32,066 bases of DNA from an uncultured Bacilli bacterium (GTDB lineage Bacteria > Bacillota_I > Bacilli_A > RF39 > UBA660), in the NCBI GenBank assembly GCA_910577075.1, contig CAJTKV010000021.1, forward strand, positions 3,368 to 35,433. The letters run 5' to 3'. Below, piece by piece: positions 23,746-32,065 of the stretch; the first letter of the stretch is position 1, and every line of letters begins with the position of its first letter. The position numbers and the translations under genes were made by a program. The notes below the pieces were generated by a model that was not told the origin of the DNA, searched no databases, and was given only the letters and a program-made list of their open reading frames with translations.

Positions 23746-25287
23746 TTCTTGTGCTCTTGTTTCGCGAATAACGGTAATTTTGATAGTACCTGGATATTGC
23801 ATCTCGGCTTCAATCTTTTCCTTAATTTCACGAGCCATTTTGTAACTAGTTAAATCATCGATCTTATCGGGTTTTACAATTACACGAATTTCACGACCCG
23901 CTTGCATGGCATAACTCTTATCAACGCCTTCAAAGGAATTACCAATGCCCTCTAGTTGTTCAAGACGTTTAACATAATTTTCCATTGAATCATTGCGAGC
24001 TCCTGGTCTTGCAGCACTCATTGTATCGGCAATTTGCACTAAGCAGGATATGATACTTGTCTGCTCAGTATCGCCATGGTGACTTGCAATTGAATTAATA
24101 ACAACTTCATCTTCATGATATTTTTTGGCAATATCTACACCAATATCAACGTGGCTACCTTCAATTTCAAAATCAATTGATTTACCAATATCATGTAACA
24201 ATCCAGCACGCTTAGCTAGTTGAACATTTTCCCCTAGCTCAGCAGCCATTAAACCAGCTAAGTTGGCTACTTCTATCGAATGTTGTAGCGCATTTTGACC
24301 ATAACTCGTTCGGAAATTTAGCTTACCTACATAATTAACTAATGCAGGATCCATCTTTGATAGACCTAATTGGTAAACGGCATCGCGTCCTATTTCAGTT
24401 ACTCGAACATTCATATCTTTGCACGTTTTTTCGTATATTTCTTCGATACGCGTTGGATGAATACGACCATCTTTAATTAGTGTTTCAATTGCCTGTTTAG
24501 CAATCTCTCTTCGATATGGATCAAAAGAAGATATGACGATAGCTTCTGGAGTATCATCAATAATCAAATCAACACCAGTAACCGATTCTATCGTTCGGAT
24601 ATTTCTTCCCTCGCGACCAATAAGACGCCCTTTCATTTCATCATTAGGCAAAGATATTGTAGAAACAGTTTGAATATTAGTGACGTCATTAGAATACTTC
24701 TCCATGGCATTTACTAGATAACTTTTAGCTTTATTATCTACTTCTAATTTGGCCTCTGCTTCCTTTTCCTTTATAAATTCGTTAATTTCCGTATCCATTT
24801 CTGCTTCGACACGTTTCATGATTAAATCATGAGCTTTTTCTCTAGAGAACTTGGCAATAGTCTCTAATTTTTCCATTTCTTCCTTAAGAAGTTCGTCCAT
24901 TTTACTTTCCTTCTCTTGGACTTGTTTTTGTAAAGCACTTAAATTATTATCTTTTTGTTCTAGAAGATTATCTCTATTTTGAAGCATCTCTTCTCTTTTA
25001 TCTAAAGATTTTTCTCTTTGTAAAAGACGTTCTTCGCTTGATGCAATTTCAGCCTTTCTCTCTTTAATTTCTTTTTCGTTCTCTTGTTTTAATTTAAAAC
25101 TTTCCTCTTTTAGTTCTAATAAACTATCACGTTTATGTTTATCAGCTTCTTTTTTTGCGTCATTTAATAATTTTTCAGCTTTTCTTCCGGCATTATTACC
25201 TAAAAGGAATGTTAGTGCTATAGCACCACCCACACCTACGACAAGACCAATAAGAAGAGTAATTACGGACATTGCATTAAAATCCAT
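23734..25287 (-). CDS. rny: Ribonuclease Y (517 aa)
   Basis: The membrane-anchored endoribonuclease that starts mRNA decay in Bacillota. It has an N-terminal TM helix (about 7-29), a long charged coiled coil (about 35-195), a KH RNA-binding domain with GRLIGREGRN at 220-229, and an HD domain with H336, H365-D366, H403-H404 and D421. The length matches RNase Y (about 520). The start is ATG at 25287 with GGAGGAGAAT before it; two earlier in-frame ATGs lack proper spacing. The neighbourhood recA - membrane protein - rny is as in other Bacilli. Confidence 0.97.
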   Translation of the reverse strand: MDFNAMSVITLLIGLVVGVGGAIALTFLLGNNAGRKAEKLLNDAKKEADKHKRDSLLELKEESFKLKQENEKEIKERKAEIASSEERLLQREKSLDKREEMLQNRDNLLEQKDNNLSALQKQVQEKESKMDELLKEEMEKLETIAKFSREKAHDLIMKRVEAEMDTEINEFIKEKEAEAKLEVDNKAKSYLVNAMEKYSNDVTNIQTVSTISLPNDEMKGRLIGREGRNIRTIESVTGVDLIIDDTPEAIVISSFDPYRREIAKQAIETLIKDGRIHPTRIEEIYEKTCKDMNVRVTEIGRDAVYQLGLSKMDPALVNYVGKLNFRTSYGQNALQHSIEVANLAGLMAAELGENVQLAKRAGLLHDIGKSIDFEIEGSHVDIGVDIAKKYHEDEVVINSIASHHGDTEQTSIISCLVQIADTMSAARPGARNDSMENYVKRLEQLEGIGNSFEGVDKSYAMQAGREIRVIVKPDKIDDLTSYKMAREIKEKIEAEMQYPGTIKITVIRETRAQEEAK

Positions 25288-25380
25288 ATTCTCCTCCATA
25301 ATATTATTTTTTATAGAAAACATTCAAAACGAACTTATTCCTATATATCAATTATAAGTTATATCAGCAATTTTTACAAT

Positions 25381-25409
25381 AAAAAAAGTGATAGTTATTT
25401 TTTATCACT
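25381..25409 (-). terminator. Terminator of the Lys-tailed membrane protein gene
   Basis: AGTGATA / TATCACT arms (25387-25393, 25403-25409) with T7 on the minus strand; the stop codon is in the loop. Confidence 0.85.
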
Positions 25410-25982
25410 CTTAGTATTGCTGTTTTTATTTGAAGTTTTTTTCTTTGTAGGGCTCTTTTTACTTGCTGTCTTCTTCACGGCAATTTCATTATCTTTCTTG
25501 AGATTTTCCTCTTTTTTATTTAATTCTTTTTCTTCAAGTTCATCAATACTTACTTCTTCTATGGCATCAACGACGATGATATTCTCTGTCTTATGCATCT
25601 CGACGGGCTTACATAAAGCATATAGAGAAGTCGTTAAGACAATAAGTGGATTAATAATACTTGAAATTGATCCGTACGAATTAATGGCCAAATTGATATT
25701 ATAAATTAAATAGACTATAGAGCCAATAAATATTAAGCATTGGGCTAATTTAATATTATTTTTATATAAAATATAGGATACAAATAAAGATACCCAGCAA
25801 GTTATAAACAAAATCATGTCTCCCAAAAATAACGTATTATAATCACTTGCCCCTACTTTGATAATATCAGATATGTTGATAATGTCGGTCTGTAACTTAG
25901 TTACTCCTATAAAAGTGACGATTGGCATGACGAAAATGGCAATCATATAAATAAAATCATTTGCAGTAAATTCTTTTTTCAT
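25395..25982 (-). CDS. Membrane protein with Lys/Ser/Thr-rich cytoplasmic tail (195 aa)
   Basis: Four hydrophobic segments are visible at about 10-27, 48-70, 78-97 and 102-122. An acidic stretch (DAIEEVSIDELEEKELNKKE) follows, then a highly basic, low-complexity tail (KKTASKKSPTKKKTSNKN) that could bind nucleic acid or wall polymers. No family is recognised. It lies between recA and rny, a position variable among Bacilli, and has its own terminator. No clear promoter was seen in the 70-bp gap after recA, so it may depend on read-through of the weak recA terminator. Confidence 0.65.
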   Translation of the reverse strand: MKKEFTANDFIYMIAIFVMPIVTFIGVTKLQTDIINISDIIKVGASDYNTLFLGDMILFITCWVSLFVSYILYKNNIKLAQCLIFIGSIVYLIYNINLAINSYGSISSIINPLIVLTTSLYALCKPVEMHKTENIIVVDAIEEVSIDELEEKELNKKEENLKKDNEIAVKKTASKKSPTKKKTSNKNSNTKSDKK

Positions 25983-26036
25983 AACAACACCCTATTCATT
26001 AATTACATTATAAAATATTTATTATTTTTTTACAAT

Positions 26037-26061
26037 AAAAAAAGATGATTTTTTATTCATC
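26037..26061 (-). terminator. Weak terminator of recA
   Basis: GATGA / TCATC arms with an 8-nt A-rich loop and a T7 run. The short stem suggests partial read-through to the next gene. Confidence 0.55.
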
Positions 26062-27072
26062 ACCTTTAATATTATAGTGTTCTCTTATCTGAGCTTCAAC
26101 CTCGGCTGCTATCTCTGGATTATTCTTTAAGAATATCTTTGCATTTTCTTTTCCTTGTCCAATCTTCTCCCCATTGTACGAATACCAAGCACCACTTTTT
26201 TCGATAACATCTACTTCAGAAGCTAAGTCAACTAACTCTCCCTCATAAGATACACCTTCACCATACATGATATCAACAGTTGCAACCTTAAATGGAGGAG
26301 CTACTTTGTTTTTTACAACTTTAATGGTCGTTTTATTTCCAATTACAGAATCCCCCATTTTGATTTGTTCACCACGACGGACATCTAAACGTACAGAAGA
26401 ATAGAACTTTAAAGCGCGTCCACCTGTCGTCGTTTCGGGATTTCCAAACATTACACCAACTTTTTCGCGCAACTGATTGATAAATATCGCTGTCGTATTA
26501 GTCTTATTAATAATACCCGAAAGTTTACGCAAAGCCTGACTCATAAGTCTTGCCTGTAAGCCAACATGTGAATCTCCCATTTCTCCTTCAATTTCTGCTT
26601 GAGGGACTAAGGCTGCAACCGAATCGATTACGATAATTGATACGGCATTACTGCGAACCAACGCTTCACAAATCTCTAATGCTTGCTCTCCTGTATCTGG
26701 TTGGGATAATAATAGTTCATCTAAATTAACACCTAAATTCTTGGAATAAACAGGATCCAAAGCATGTTCGGCATCGATAAATGCGGCCCTTCCTCCGGTC
26801 TTTTGTACTTCAGCTACGGCCTGCAAAGCAATGGTAGTTTTACCAGATGACTCAGGACCAAATATTTCAATTATCCTTCCCTTAGGAAATCCTCCAACTC
26901 CTAGGGCTATATCTAATGATAAAGAACCGCTTGGCGTAGTTTCTATTTCCATATGTGAATCACTGCCAAGTTTCATAATGGCACCCTTACCAAATTGTTT
27001 TTCAATCTCGGCCATTACTTGCTCTAAGGCTTTATCTTTATCTGTTTCTTTACTAATCTCTTTTGTTTTCAT
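26053..27072 (-). CDS. recA: Recombinase RecA (339 aa)
   Basis: The strand-exchange recombinase and SOS co-protease. Walker A is GPESSGKT (72-79), the catalytic glutamate lies in DAEHALDP (about 101-108), Walker B is IIVIDSVAALVPQAE (D151), and the L2 loop region is EKVGVMFGNPETTTGGRALK. The length is typical and there is no intein. AAGGAGAACAAG precedes the ATG. A strong promoter and a LexA box lie upstream (27100-27151), so SOS control is expected. cinA, which often precedes recA in Bacilli, is absent; pgsA is the next gene upstream. Confidence 0.99.
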   Translation of the reverse strand: MKTKEISKETDKDKALEQVMAEIEKQFGKGAIMKLGSDSHMEIETTPSGSLSLDIALGVGGFPKGRIIEIFGPESSGKTTIALQAVAEVQKTGGRAAFIDAEHALDPVYSKNLGVNLDELLLSQPDTGEQALEICEALVRSNAVSIIVIDSVAALVPQAEIEGEMGDSHVGLQARLMSQALRKLSGIINKTNTTAIFINQLREKVGVMFGNPETTTGGRALKFYSSVRLDVRRGEQIKMGDSVIGNKTTIKVVKNKVAPPFKVATVDIMYGEGVSYEGELVDLASEVDVIEKSGAWYSYNGEKIGQGKENAKIFLKNNPEIAAEVEAQIREHYNIKGDE

Positions 27073-27099
27073 CTTGTTCTCCTTATCTTTTACATTTTA

Positions 27100-27151
27100 A
27101 TTTTAACAACTCTAATTTTGTTTGTCAACACTTTTTGCGAACAAATGTACA
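27100..27151 (-). promoter_or_regulatory. recA promoter and LexA (SOS) box
   Basis: Minus strand TTGACA (27123-27128), 17-bp spacer, TAAAAT (27100-27105). Just upstream, 27138-27151 reads CGAACAAATGTACA on the plus strand: one perfect GAAC half site and GTAC with a single change from GTTC, matching the Bacillus-type LexA box. It lies 9 bp upstream of the -35. The rest of the 27152-27227 gap shows no gene. Confidence 0.75.
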
Positions 27152-27227
27152 CTTTTGCAAATTTAGGGGCTTTTTTACCTCCTATAATATATGTTAACGA
27201 TTAAAGCATAAATTACTTCAAGAAAAT

Positions 27228-27248
27228 AAAAAAATTGCCAAATGGCAA
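27228..27248 (-). terminator. Terminator of pgsA
   Basis: A short stem TTGCCA / TGGCAA directly after the pgsA stop, followed by T7 on the minus strand. Confidence 0.6.
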
Positions 27249-27842
27249 CTATTTTTCTTTAAAATACTCTTTATTAACCTGGTAGTATTGCACGCCAGAA
27301 ATAATTGATAATACTGTTGCTACATACAATAAACCATTGGCCACATCGATATTTAATAGTTCAAATGGCAAATTGTAAAAGAAAATCAAAGTAAGTCCGC
27401 ATAGCATACAAATGGTCTTTAATTTTCCCAAGATAGATGCCGGAACTGCTTTTCCCTTATTACCAGCAACCATCTTAATTGAATCAACAAAGATATCTCT
27501 TGTAATTATAATTACGGGAACAGCTACATTAATTAACCCATTACATGCTAAGATAACCAAGACACCATTAACTAATACTTTATCAGCTATAGCATCCATA
27601 ACTTTTCCAAAATCAGTTACCAAGTTATGTTTACGAGCAATATTTCCATCTAAAAAGTCGGTAACAGCAGCTACGACAAAAATAACTCCACCAATGATAT
27701 ATTGTAAGTTAATAGTTATCGTGCCAAAAACTTGATATGTTGGAAAATAAAATCCGCATAAATTAAATGGAAAAATCAGTAAAACAAGCAATGCTATTGA
27801 TAAAAAAATACGCACCATCGTTATTCTGTTTGGTAAATTCAT
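27249..27842 (-). CDS. pgsA: CDP-diacylglycerol-glycerol-3-phosphate 3-phosphatidyltransferase (197 aa)
   Basis: A membrane enzyme making phosphatidylglycerol phosphate, the committed step to phosphatidylglycerol. The CDP-alcohol phosphotransferase motif D-x2-DG-x2-AR-x8-G-x3-D-x3-D is complete: D62, D65, G66, A69, R70, G79, D83, D87. There are five to six hydrophobic segments and the length is typical. A GAGGAGAGATTTT ribosome binding site precedes the start. It follows the rodZ-like gene by 35 nt and is probably in one operon with it, as in Bacillus (ymfM-pgsA). Confidence 0.96.
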   Translation of the reverse strand: MNLPNRITMVRIFLSIALLVLLIFPFNLCGFYFPTYQVFGTITINLQYIIGGVIFVVAAVTDFLDGNIARKHNLVTDFGKVMDAIADKVLVNGVLVILACNGLINVAVPVIIITRDIFVDSIKMVAGNKGKAVPASILGKLKTICMLCGLTLIFFYNLPFELLNIDVANGLLYVATVLSIISGVQYYQVNKEYFKEK

Positions 27843-27877
27843 TAAAATCTCTCCTCATAAAAGTAAATAATTTAAAA

Positions 27878-28318
27878 CTACTTAATCGTAATTTGTTTAA
27901 CGCTCCATAAGACTGCCAATACTACTAGAGCAATAATGCCCAGAGCTGTTAATATATATGGCAGAGTCTTTTCCTTGGGATAGACCCTCGTATAAGGAGA
28001 TGCTATTCTATCTTCGCTATCTTTCTCTTTTTGTTGCTCTTGAACAGCTTTTTCTATCTCGTTCATAGGAATCTTAGAAGTATAATCAAACATATACTCA
28101 TTAAATTTATTAGTAACTTCTTCTAAATTCATTCCCAAATATTTAGCGTAATCAAGAAGCATTTGCTTTAATTCATAAATATCGTCGAATGAACCAATAG
28201 AACCATCTTCTATTTGCTCAAGATATAAAACAGGAATAGATAAATCCTTACTTACTTCATCTAAAGATAATCCCGCCATCTCTCTTGCGCTCTTTAAAGT
28301 TTCCCCGGTTTCTACCAA
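27878..28318 (-). CDS. RodZ-like HTH membrane protein, TTG start (146 aa)
   Basis: An N-terminal Cro/CI-type HTH of the RodZ/YmfM class (GETLKSAREMAGLSLDEVSK, then IPVLYLEQIEDG, LLDYAKYLGMN), a charged linker and one TM helix (about 120-142) near the C-terminus. RodZ links MreB to cell shape. The periplasmic domain of long RodZ proteins is missing; the protein ends a few residues after the TM helix. The start is inferred as TTG at 28318, 8 nt after AAAGGAG. The open frame runs up to 28390, but that part overlaps the RNase P RNA and cannot be coding in practice. Confidence 0.75.
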   Translation of the reverse strand: MVETGETLKSAREMAGLSLDEVSKDLSIPVLYLEQIEDGSIGSFDDIYELKQMLLDYAKYLGMNLEEVTNKFNEYMFDYTSKIPMNEIEKAVQEQQKEKDSEDRIASPYTRVYPKEKTLPYILTALGIIALVVLAVLWSVKQITIK

Positions 28319-28342
28319 AAGTACCACTCCTTTAAATAAAAA

Positions 28343-28689
28343 AATAACATCTAATAAGCCATGTTCTGTACCATAAATGGTGGCAAACATTTATCTATCT
28401 TTCGATCCTTTGACTCCTTCATATTCGTCATCAAAGACTCCCCTACCAAAATTTGGGTTTCTCGCTCGTGGGGTTTACCGCGTTCCACCTCATCCGTTTC
28501 CAAATGAGCTCGTCTCTATGGCACTTTTATACCTACTATAACCATTTGAGGTTACCTCGGAGCCGTTAAGTAAAAACTTACCTAGGGTTATTTATTCCCC
28601 TAGCACGAACACTACAATCATCACAGATTGTGCGAGCATGGACTTTCCTCAACATACTAAATATATGCCGCGTTTGCCTTGATATTATT
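28343..28689 (-). ncRNA. rnpB: RNase P RNA, B-type (about 347 nt)
   Basis: The minus strand contains the universal P4 5' sequence GAGGAAAGTCC (28640-28650), then CATGCTCGCAC and GTAGTGTTCGTGC, the B-type segment GGAACGCGGTAAACCCC ... CGAGCGAGAAACCCAAATTT, and the 3' P4 partner ACAGAACATGGCTTA. P1 is a 9-bp helix between AATAATATC (28681-28689) and GATGTTATT (28343-28351), directly followed by a T-run. Where B. subtilis has a long arm (P19 region) there is only a small hairpin ACCATTTATGGT. The RNA removes tRNA 5' leaders. It follows gpsB as in Bacillus, and its 5' end overlaps the last gpsB codons. Confidence 0.95.
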
Positions 28690-29023
28690 CTTCTTTTCCG
28701 TAAACTATCTTCTCTAAATTGCTAATTCTCTTAAGTAAATCCAAATTATTAAAACTTGGTTTACCGCCTTCACCAGCTGAATCATTAGCAGAATCTATAA
28801 TAGATTTTAATTTACGATATTCTGCCTTAAGTTTAGCATTATCCTCGCTTAAAGCCTTATTATCATTTTGAAGCTTCTTTATTACATGTTCAAATTCGGT
28901 ATAATCTCTTATAACCATATCTAAAAATTTATCAACCTCTTGCATCCTATACCCATTTGTATCGCGATGGAACTCTTTTTCAAGTATTTCTTGAGGTGTT
29001 AAGAATATTTTTTCATTGTACAT
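28685..29023 (-). CDS. gpsB: Cell-division protein GpsB / DivIVA family (112 aa)
   Basis: The N-terminal DivIVA/GpsB domain (FLTPQEILEKEFHRDTNGYR, then MQEVDKFLDMVIRDYTEF) is followed by a coiled coil (about 45-75) and a short C-terminal helix (LDLLKRISNLEKIVYGKEE). The length is typical of GpsB (about 100), shorter than DivIVA. GpsB couples peptidoglycan synthases to division and elongation. ATG at 29023 has AAGGGTG 8 nt upstream; a GTG three codons earlier is less well placed. rnpB follows directly, the same order as in B. subtilis. Confidence 0.92.
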   Translation of the reverse strand: MYNEKIFLTPQEILEKEFHRDTNGYRMQEVDKFLDMVIRDYTEFEHVIKKLQNDNKALSEDNAKLKAEYRKLKSIIDSANDSAGEGGKPSFNNLDLLKRISNLEKIVYGKEE

Positions 29024-29047
29024 GCATATCACCCTTCTTATACCAAC

Positions 29048-29076
29048 ATTTTAGTTTATTTTACATTAAAAGTCAA
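29048..29076 (-). promoter_or_regulatory. Promoter of gpsB-rnpB
   Basis: Minus strand TTGACT (29071-29076), 17-bp spacer, TAAAAT (29048-29053), 25 nt before the gpsB start. A small hairpin TTAGAG/CTCTAA (29080-29096) without a T-run lies upstream. Confidence 0.75.
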
Positions 29077-29125
29077 TGATTAGAGGCTATCTCTAAATTG
29101 GCTAGACAAAATATTTTAAATCTTC

Positions 29126-29998
29126 TTATATGACTTTTATTTCTCTAGAAGGTACACTGTATTCTTTTTCAAATGATGAAAGGATGATACTCTTTATAGG
29201 ATCTTTTAAACTGGCTATGTCAATTGGTATCTTAGACATTATTTCTTCAACTCTTATAGTTTTGGAAAGTTCATATTCTTCACTTTCTGATTTTAACATC
29301 AGTGAGTAGTTAATTTTGCCGTTATATAAAACTTCAACACGCCCCTTAAAGGCATCATCATCAAATTCGATGACATATTTATTGCCATTATTAACCAAAG
29401 AAGCATCAAAGACATCTTCATTAATATTGATATCAGCAAGTCTTGGAATAGTTGCTCGATAAGAATCGATTATATCAAAAATATTAACTAACTCACAACG
29501 AATCTTATCAATTAATTGCTCATTGTTATAGCTATTCTCGGCCAAATATAACTGTCCCGCTTCGATATCGCGACAAATAACAATAGGTTTTAATTCATAA
29601 TTTTCATGAATAGATAGTTTGATAGCTGATACATTCTGACCGATAGCAACCTTTATATCATCACATTTTATTCCTCTTAATTTATAATTATTATCGATTA
29701 TCTTGATAAGACTATCTTTGACAATTAATCTAATTTGACTAAAAGAAAATGAGCTATTCTTTTTCTTCAAAACAGATATGTAATCAGGAGAAATAATTTT
29801 ATTAATCTCGTCTAGCAATTCTTGATATATAGGTGATTCTTCATCAAATAAATCATATAATTCTTGGTAATAATCCTTCAAAATACCAACTAAATCCCAT
29901 GCACTAATACTAGTAGTACTTGCCTTTATTTCTTTTCTTTCGTTACAAAAATAATTTATTTTTCTAACTAATATTTCTTTTTCTATACTTTTTGTCAT
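29126..29998 (-). CDS. Unknown cytoplasmic protein (290 aa)
   Basis: Not recognised. There is no signal peptide or membrane segment. The N-terminal half is helical and charged (residues 1-110, with WDLVGILKDYYQELYDLFDE). The middle has alternating hydrophobic strands (VAIGQNVSAIKLSIHENYEL, then KPIVICRDIEAGQLYLAEN), and the C-terminal part is again beta/helical. It starts 9 nt after the stop of the lipoprotein gene, with an AGAGGGAAGT ribosome binding site overlapping that region, so the two form an operon. Context suggests a link to the envelope, but nothing in the sequence shows it. Confidence 0.6.
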   Translation of the reverse strand: MTKSIEKEILVRKINYFCNERKEIKASTTSISAWDLVGILKDYYQELYDLFDEESPIYQELLDEINKIISPDYISVLKKKNSSFSFSQIRLIVKDSLIKIIDNNYKLRGIKCDDIKVAIGQNVSAIKLSIHENYELKPIVICRDIEAGQLYLAENSYNNEQLIDKIRCELVNIFDIIDSYRATIPRLADININEDVFDASLVNNGNKYVIEFDDDAFKGRVEVLYNGKINYSLMLKSESEEYELSKTIRVEEIMSKIPIDIASLKDPIKSIILSSFEKEYSVPSREIKVI

Positions 29999-30007
29999 AC
30001 TTCCCTC

Positions 30008-30784
30008 TTACCATCTCGTAAATATATAATTAGTGCTTGATTTTAGTTCATCAGTAGATATTTTTCTTCCCCAATAAACACCATTTTCAAAAACGCCCGT
30101 AAAGGTCATATTACCTTCGGCAACTGTTACGCCATCCTTATTTGCTGCTAAAACGATGACAGAATGAGTATCGCCATATAAACGCAAGATATCACCTACA
30201 CGAATTTTGGAAATATCATTATGCTTTTTAGCCTTAGCACTACCAAAAGCCGCATCACTTAGCATGAAAGCAAAACCAGCACATCCACAGCCTTTAGAAA
30301 ACTGTCCACCTTTCCACTCATAGCACTTGGAATTATCCCAAGGCGTACCGTTAGGATATTTGCTCTTTAGGGCAACTATCTTATTATATACTTCTTTTTC
30401 CGTCAACTTACTTGCTGTCGTTGCCTTTTTTGTAGTTGTCGTTGCTTTCTTTTTGGTTGTAGTAGTACTCTTACTCGCCTTTTTTGTTGTCTTAGAAGTT
30501 GTCTTCTTAGTAGTAGACTTGGCCGGATTATTGGCGCCAGATGTTTTAGTCGTCTTTTCATTAGACTCCTTAGTAGTATTCGTAGTAATTGTATTAGTAG
30601 TTATCTTTTGATCTTCGTCCACTTTATTAGTGGTATCTGTTGTATTATCGCTTGTCATAATACTCGTTTTTAAACTCGTCGTAGTTTTAGAACTCGTCTT
30701 TTCTTCGGGATTATCCTTCTTTTCTTGGCATCCCGTTAAGATAGCCAAAATTCCCATTAAAATAACTAATTTTTTCATTTTCAC
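30008..30784 (-). CDS. Lipoprotein with Thr/Lys-rich linker and Cys-His amidase-like domain (258 aa)
   Basis: A lipoprotein signal peptide with lipobox LTGC (C19) leads into a low-complexity Thr/Ser/Lys linker (about 25-128, with repeated TTKK and STTK runs), suited to span or bind the wall. The C-terminal domain of about 130 residues has a Cys centre (SKGCGCAGFAFMLSD, C166/C168), a later His in GDTHSVIVL (about H207) and a GVYWGRKI strand. That layout is of a CHAP/NlpC-type papain-like fold, possibly a peptidoglycan amidase or peptidase. The start is the first ATG, with AGAGGTG 5 nt upstream. It heads an operon with the unknown 290-residue gene. The enzymatic role is inferred. Confidence 0.7.
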   Translation of the reverse strand: MKMKKLVILMGILAILTGCQEKKDNPEEKTSSKTTTSLKTSIMTSDNTTDTTNKVDEDQKITTNTITTNTTKESNEKTTKTSGANNPAKSTTKKTTSKTTKKASKSTTTTKKKATTTTKKATTASKLTEKEVYNKIVALKSKYPNGTPWDNSKCYEWKGGQFSKGCGCAGFAFMLSDAAFGSAKAKKHNDISKIRVGDILRLYGDTHSVIVLAANKDGVTVAEGNMTFTGVFENGVYWGRKISTDELKSSTNYIFTRW

Positions 30785-30829
30785 ACCTCTTACTACATAT
30801 TATACCAAAATATTTTTACTTTGGCACAA

Positions 30830-30863
30830 AAATAGAACTTCTTACTATTTGGAAGTTCTATTT
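30830..30863 (-). terminator. Terminator of the amidase transcript / 27-codon ORF
   Basis: Perfect 12-bp arms AAATAGAACTTC / GAAGTTCTATTT around a 10-nt loop, with T5 on the minus strand. Confidence 0.85.
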
Positions 30864-30928
30864 AAGATACTTATTACTACATCGATTTCATCGATTAAAT
30901 CATCAAACATCTTTCTAACATTTTTCAT
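30845..30928 (-). CDS. Candidate 27-residue peptide
   Basis: The minus-strand ORF MKNVRKMFDDLIDEIDVVIS-ILNRTSK is preceded by GGTGATC and ends within the loop of the following terminator, the same stop-in-hairpin arrangement as other genes here. It is an acidic amphipathic helix with no membrane segment. It lies 57 nt downstream of the amidase stop and could be co-transcribed. No family is known to me; chance is possible. Confidence 0.35.
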   Translation of the reverse strand: MKNVRKMFDDLIDEIDVVISILNRTSK

Positions 30929-30985
30929 TTGATCACCAATTAAATAATATAGGAAAATGTTGATAAATGATACCTTTTCGACACC

Positions 30986-32065
30986 CTATTCAATAATTTG
31001 ATAATATTTTAAAATACTATCTGCTATATTATAACCTATAAGTTTTTTATTCTTCATAATCCACTCGGCATCTTGTTTATCGTCATGATGAGCGACTTCG
31101 ATTAAGATACCAAATGGCAAGTAATTATCATTTACTTCTCCGAGAGCGCCATTGGCATATTTGACTCCACGATCATAGTTTTTTCTTTCTTTATAAGGAT
31201 AGATACTTGCTAAATTATCTTGAATCATATTTCCCAAACTAAATGTATTGGAGCTCTCACTGTGAATCCAGGTCTCGATGCCGTGATTATCATGATTAGT
31301 ACTGGCATTGGAATGCACTGCTAAATGCAAATCGACACCATAATAGTTGCTATCTCTTAGCCAAAGATTGATATTTCCACTCGAATTATTGCGATATACT
31401 TTAACACCATGGGCTTTCAATCTTTCAATAATATAATCTGATAAGTCGTTCATCTCATCCATCTCATTGGTATAGCCAACTGAGGAAACTCCTAAATTGC
31501 CATGTTGATTTGATGGGCTTATAAAGACGGATAAATTAGGCTTTTCTCCGACATTTATGTTATAGGTTTTAATCTCACTGTTATATTTGTCATCACTAAC
31601 AGCTACGGCTTTTAATGTAACATTTTCATTTATCGTTATAGGTTCTTTATAGACTGTACCAAAGCTCTCGGGTGATGAACCATTTAAAGTGTAATAAATT
31701 GTGGCATCCTCATCGCGACAATCTAAGGTAATCTTGCTTCCCTTTTTAACATATTTCCAATTGCTCGAAATATAGACAGGTTTATGTTGCTCTTTATCGC
31801 GAGTGATAACGTTAACTTCCGTAGATTTATTAAATTTGCCATAGGAAGCTGTGACTTTAAATTTATAATTTTTGGATATTTCCAATAATTCACTGGATAC
31901 GATTACTTGTTTTTTTGTTGTATTTGTAGTTCTTATCAAATTGCCTTCCTTGAATATTTCAATCTTATAGTTATTAGCATTTTCTCCGCCCTCATATATT
32001 ATAGATAGGTCGTTAACAGGTACAGTTTGTCCTTCACTGATAGAAGTTATCTTAATATCAGTCAC
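30986..32065 (-). CDS. N-acetylmuramoyl-L-alanine amidase with chitobiase-like domain (partial, at least 359 aa)
   Basis: The gene runs off the window end, so the true start is not seen (the first visible codon is GTG). The visible N-terminal part holds a fibronectin-like segment (about 1-90) and a chitobiase/CBM-type C-terminal module (DEDATIYYTLNGSSPESFGT, about 110-170). The C-terminal about 185 residues are an Amidase_3 domain: the first zinc site falls in FISPSNQHGN instead of the usual DPGHGG, the HLAVHSNA motif supplies a His ligand, and GILIEVAHHDD supplies the catalytic Glu. This enzyme cleaves the bond between MurNAc and the stem peptide; TNEMDEMNDLSDYI is typical of the clostridial/bacillar type. 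It is probably secreted, but the signal peptide is outside the window. Confidence 0.85.
   Translation of the reverse strand: MTDIKITSISEGQTVPVNDLSIIYEGGENANNYKIEIFKEGNLIRTTNTTKKQVIVSSELLEISKNYKFKVTASYGKFNKSTEVNVITRDKEQHKPVYISSNWKYVKKGSKITLDCRDEDATIYYTLNGSSPESFGTVYKEPITINENVTLKAVAVSDDKYNSEIKTYNINVGEKPNLSVFISPSNQHGNLGVSSVGYTNEMDEMNDLSDYIIERLKAHGVKVYRNNSSGNINLWLRDSNYYGVDLHLAVHSNASTNHDNHGIETWIHSESSNTFSLGNMIQDNLASIYPYKERKNYDRGVKYANGALGEVNDNYLPFGILIEVAHHDDKQDAEWIMKNKKLIGYNIADSILKYYQIIE

Noticed and set aside
28319..28390. N-terminal extension of the RodZ-like protein
   Set aside because: It lies within the 3' part of the RNase P RNA; a TTG start at 28318 with AAAGGAG fits better.
29080..29096. Terminator behind the 290-residue gene
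   Set aside because: The 6-bp hairpin has no T-run on the minus strand and lies upstream of the gpsB promoter, so it is not a convincing terminator.
30327..30611. Plus-strand open frame rich in Val/Phe/Leu
   Set aside because: Mirror image of the Thr/Lys repeat linker of the lipoprotein on the other strand; no ribosome binding site and implausible composition.
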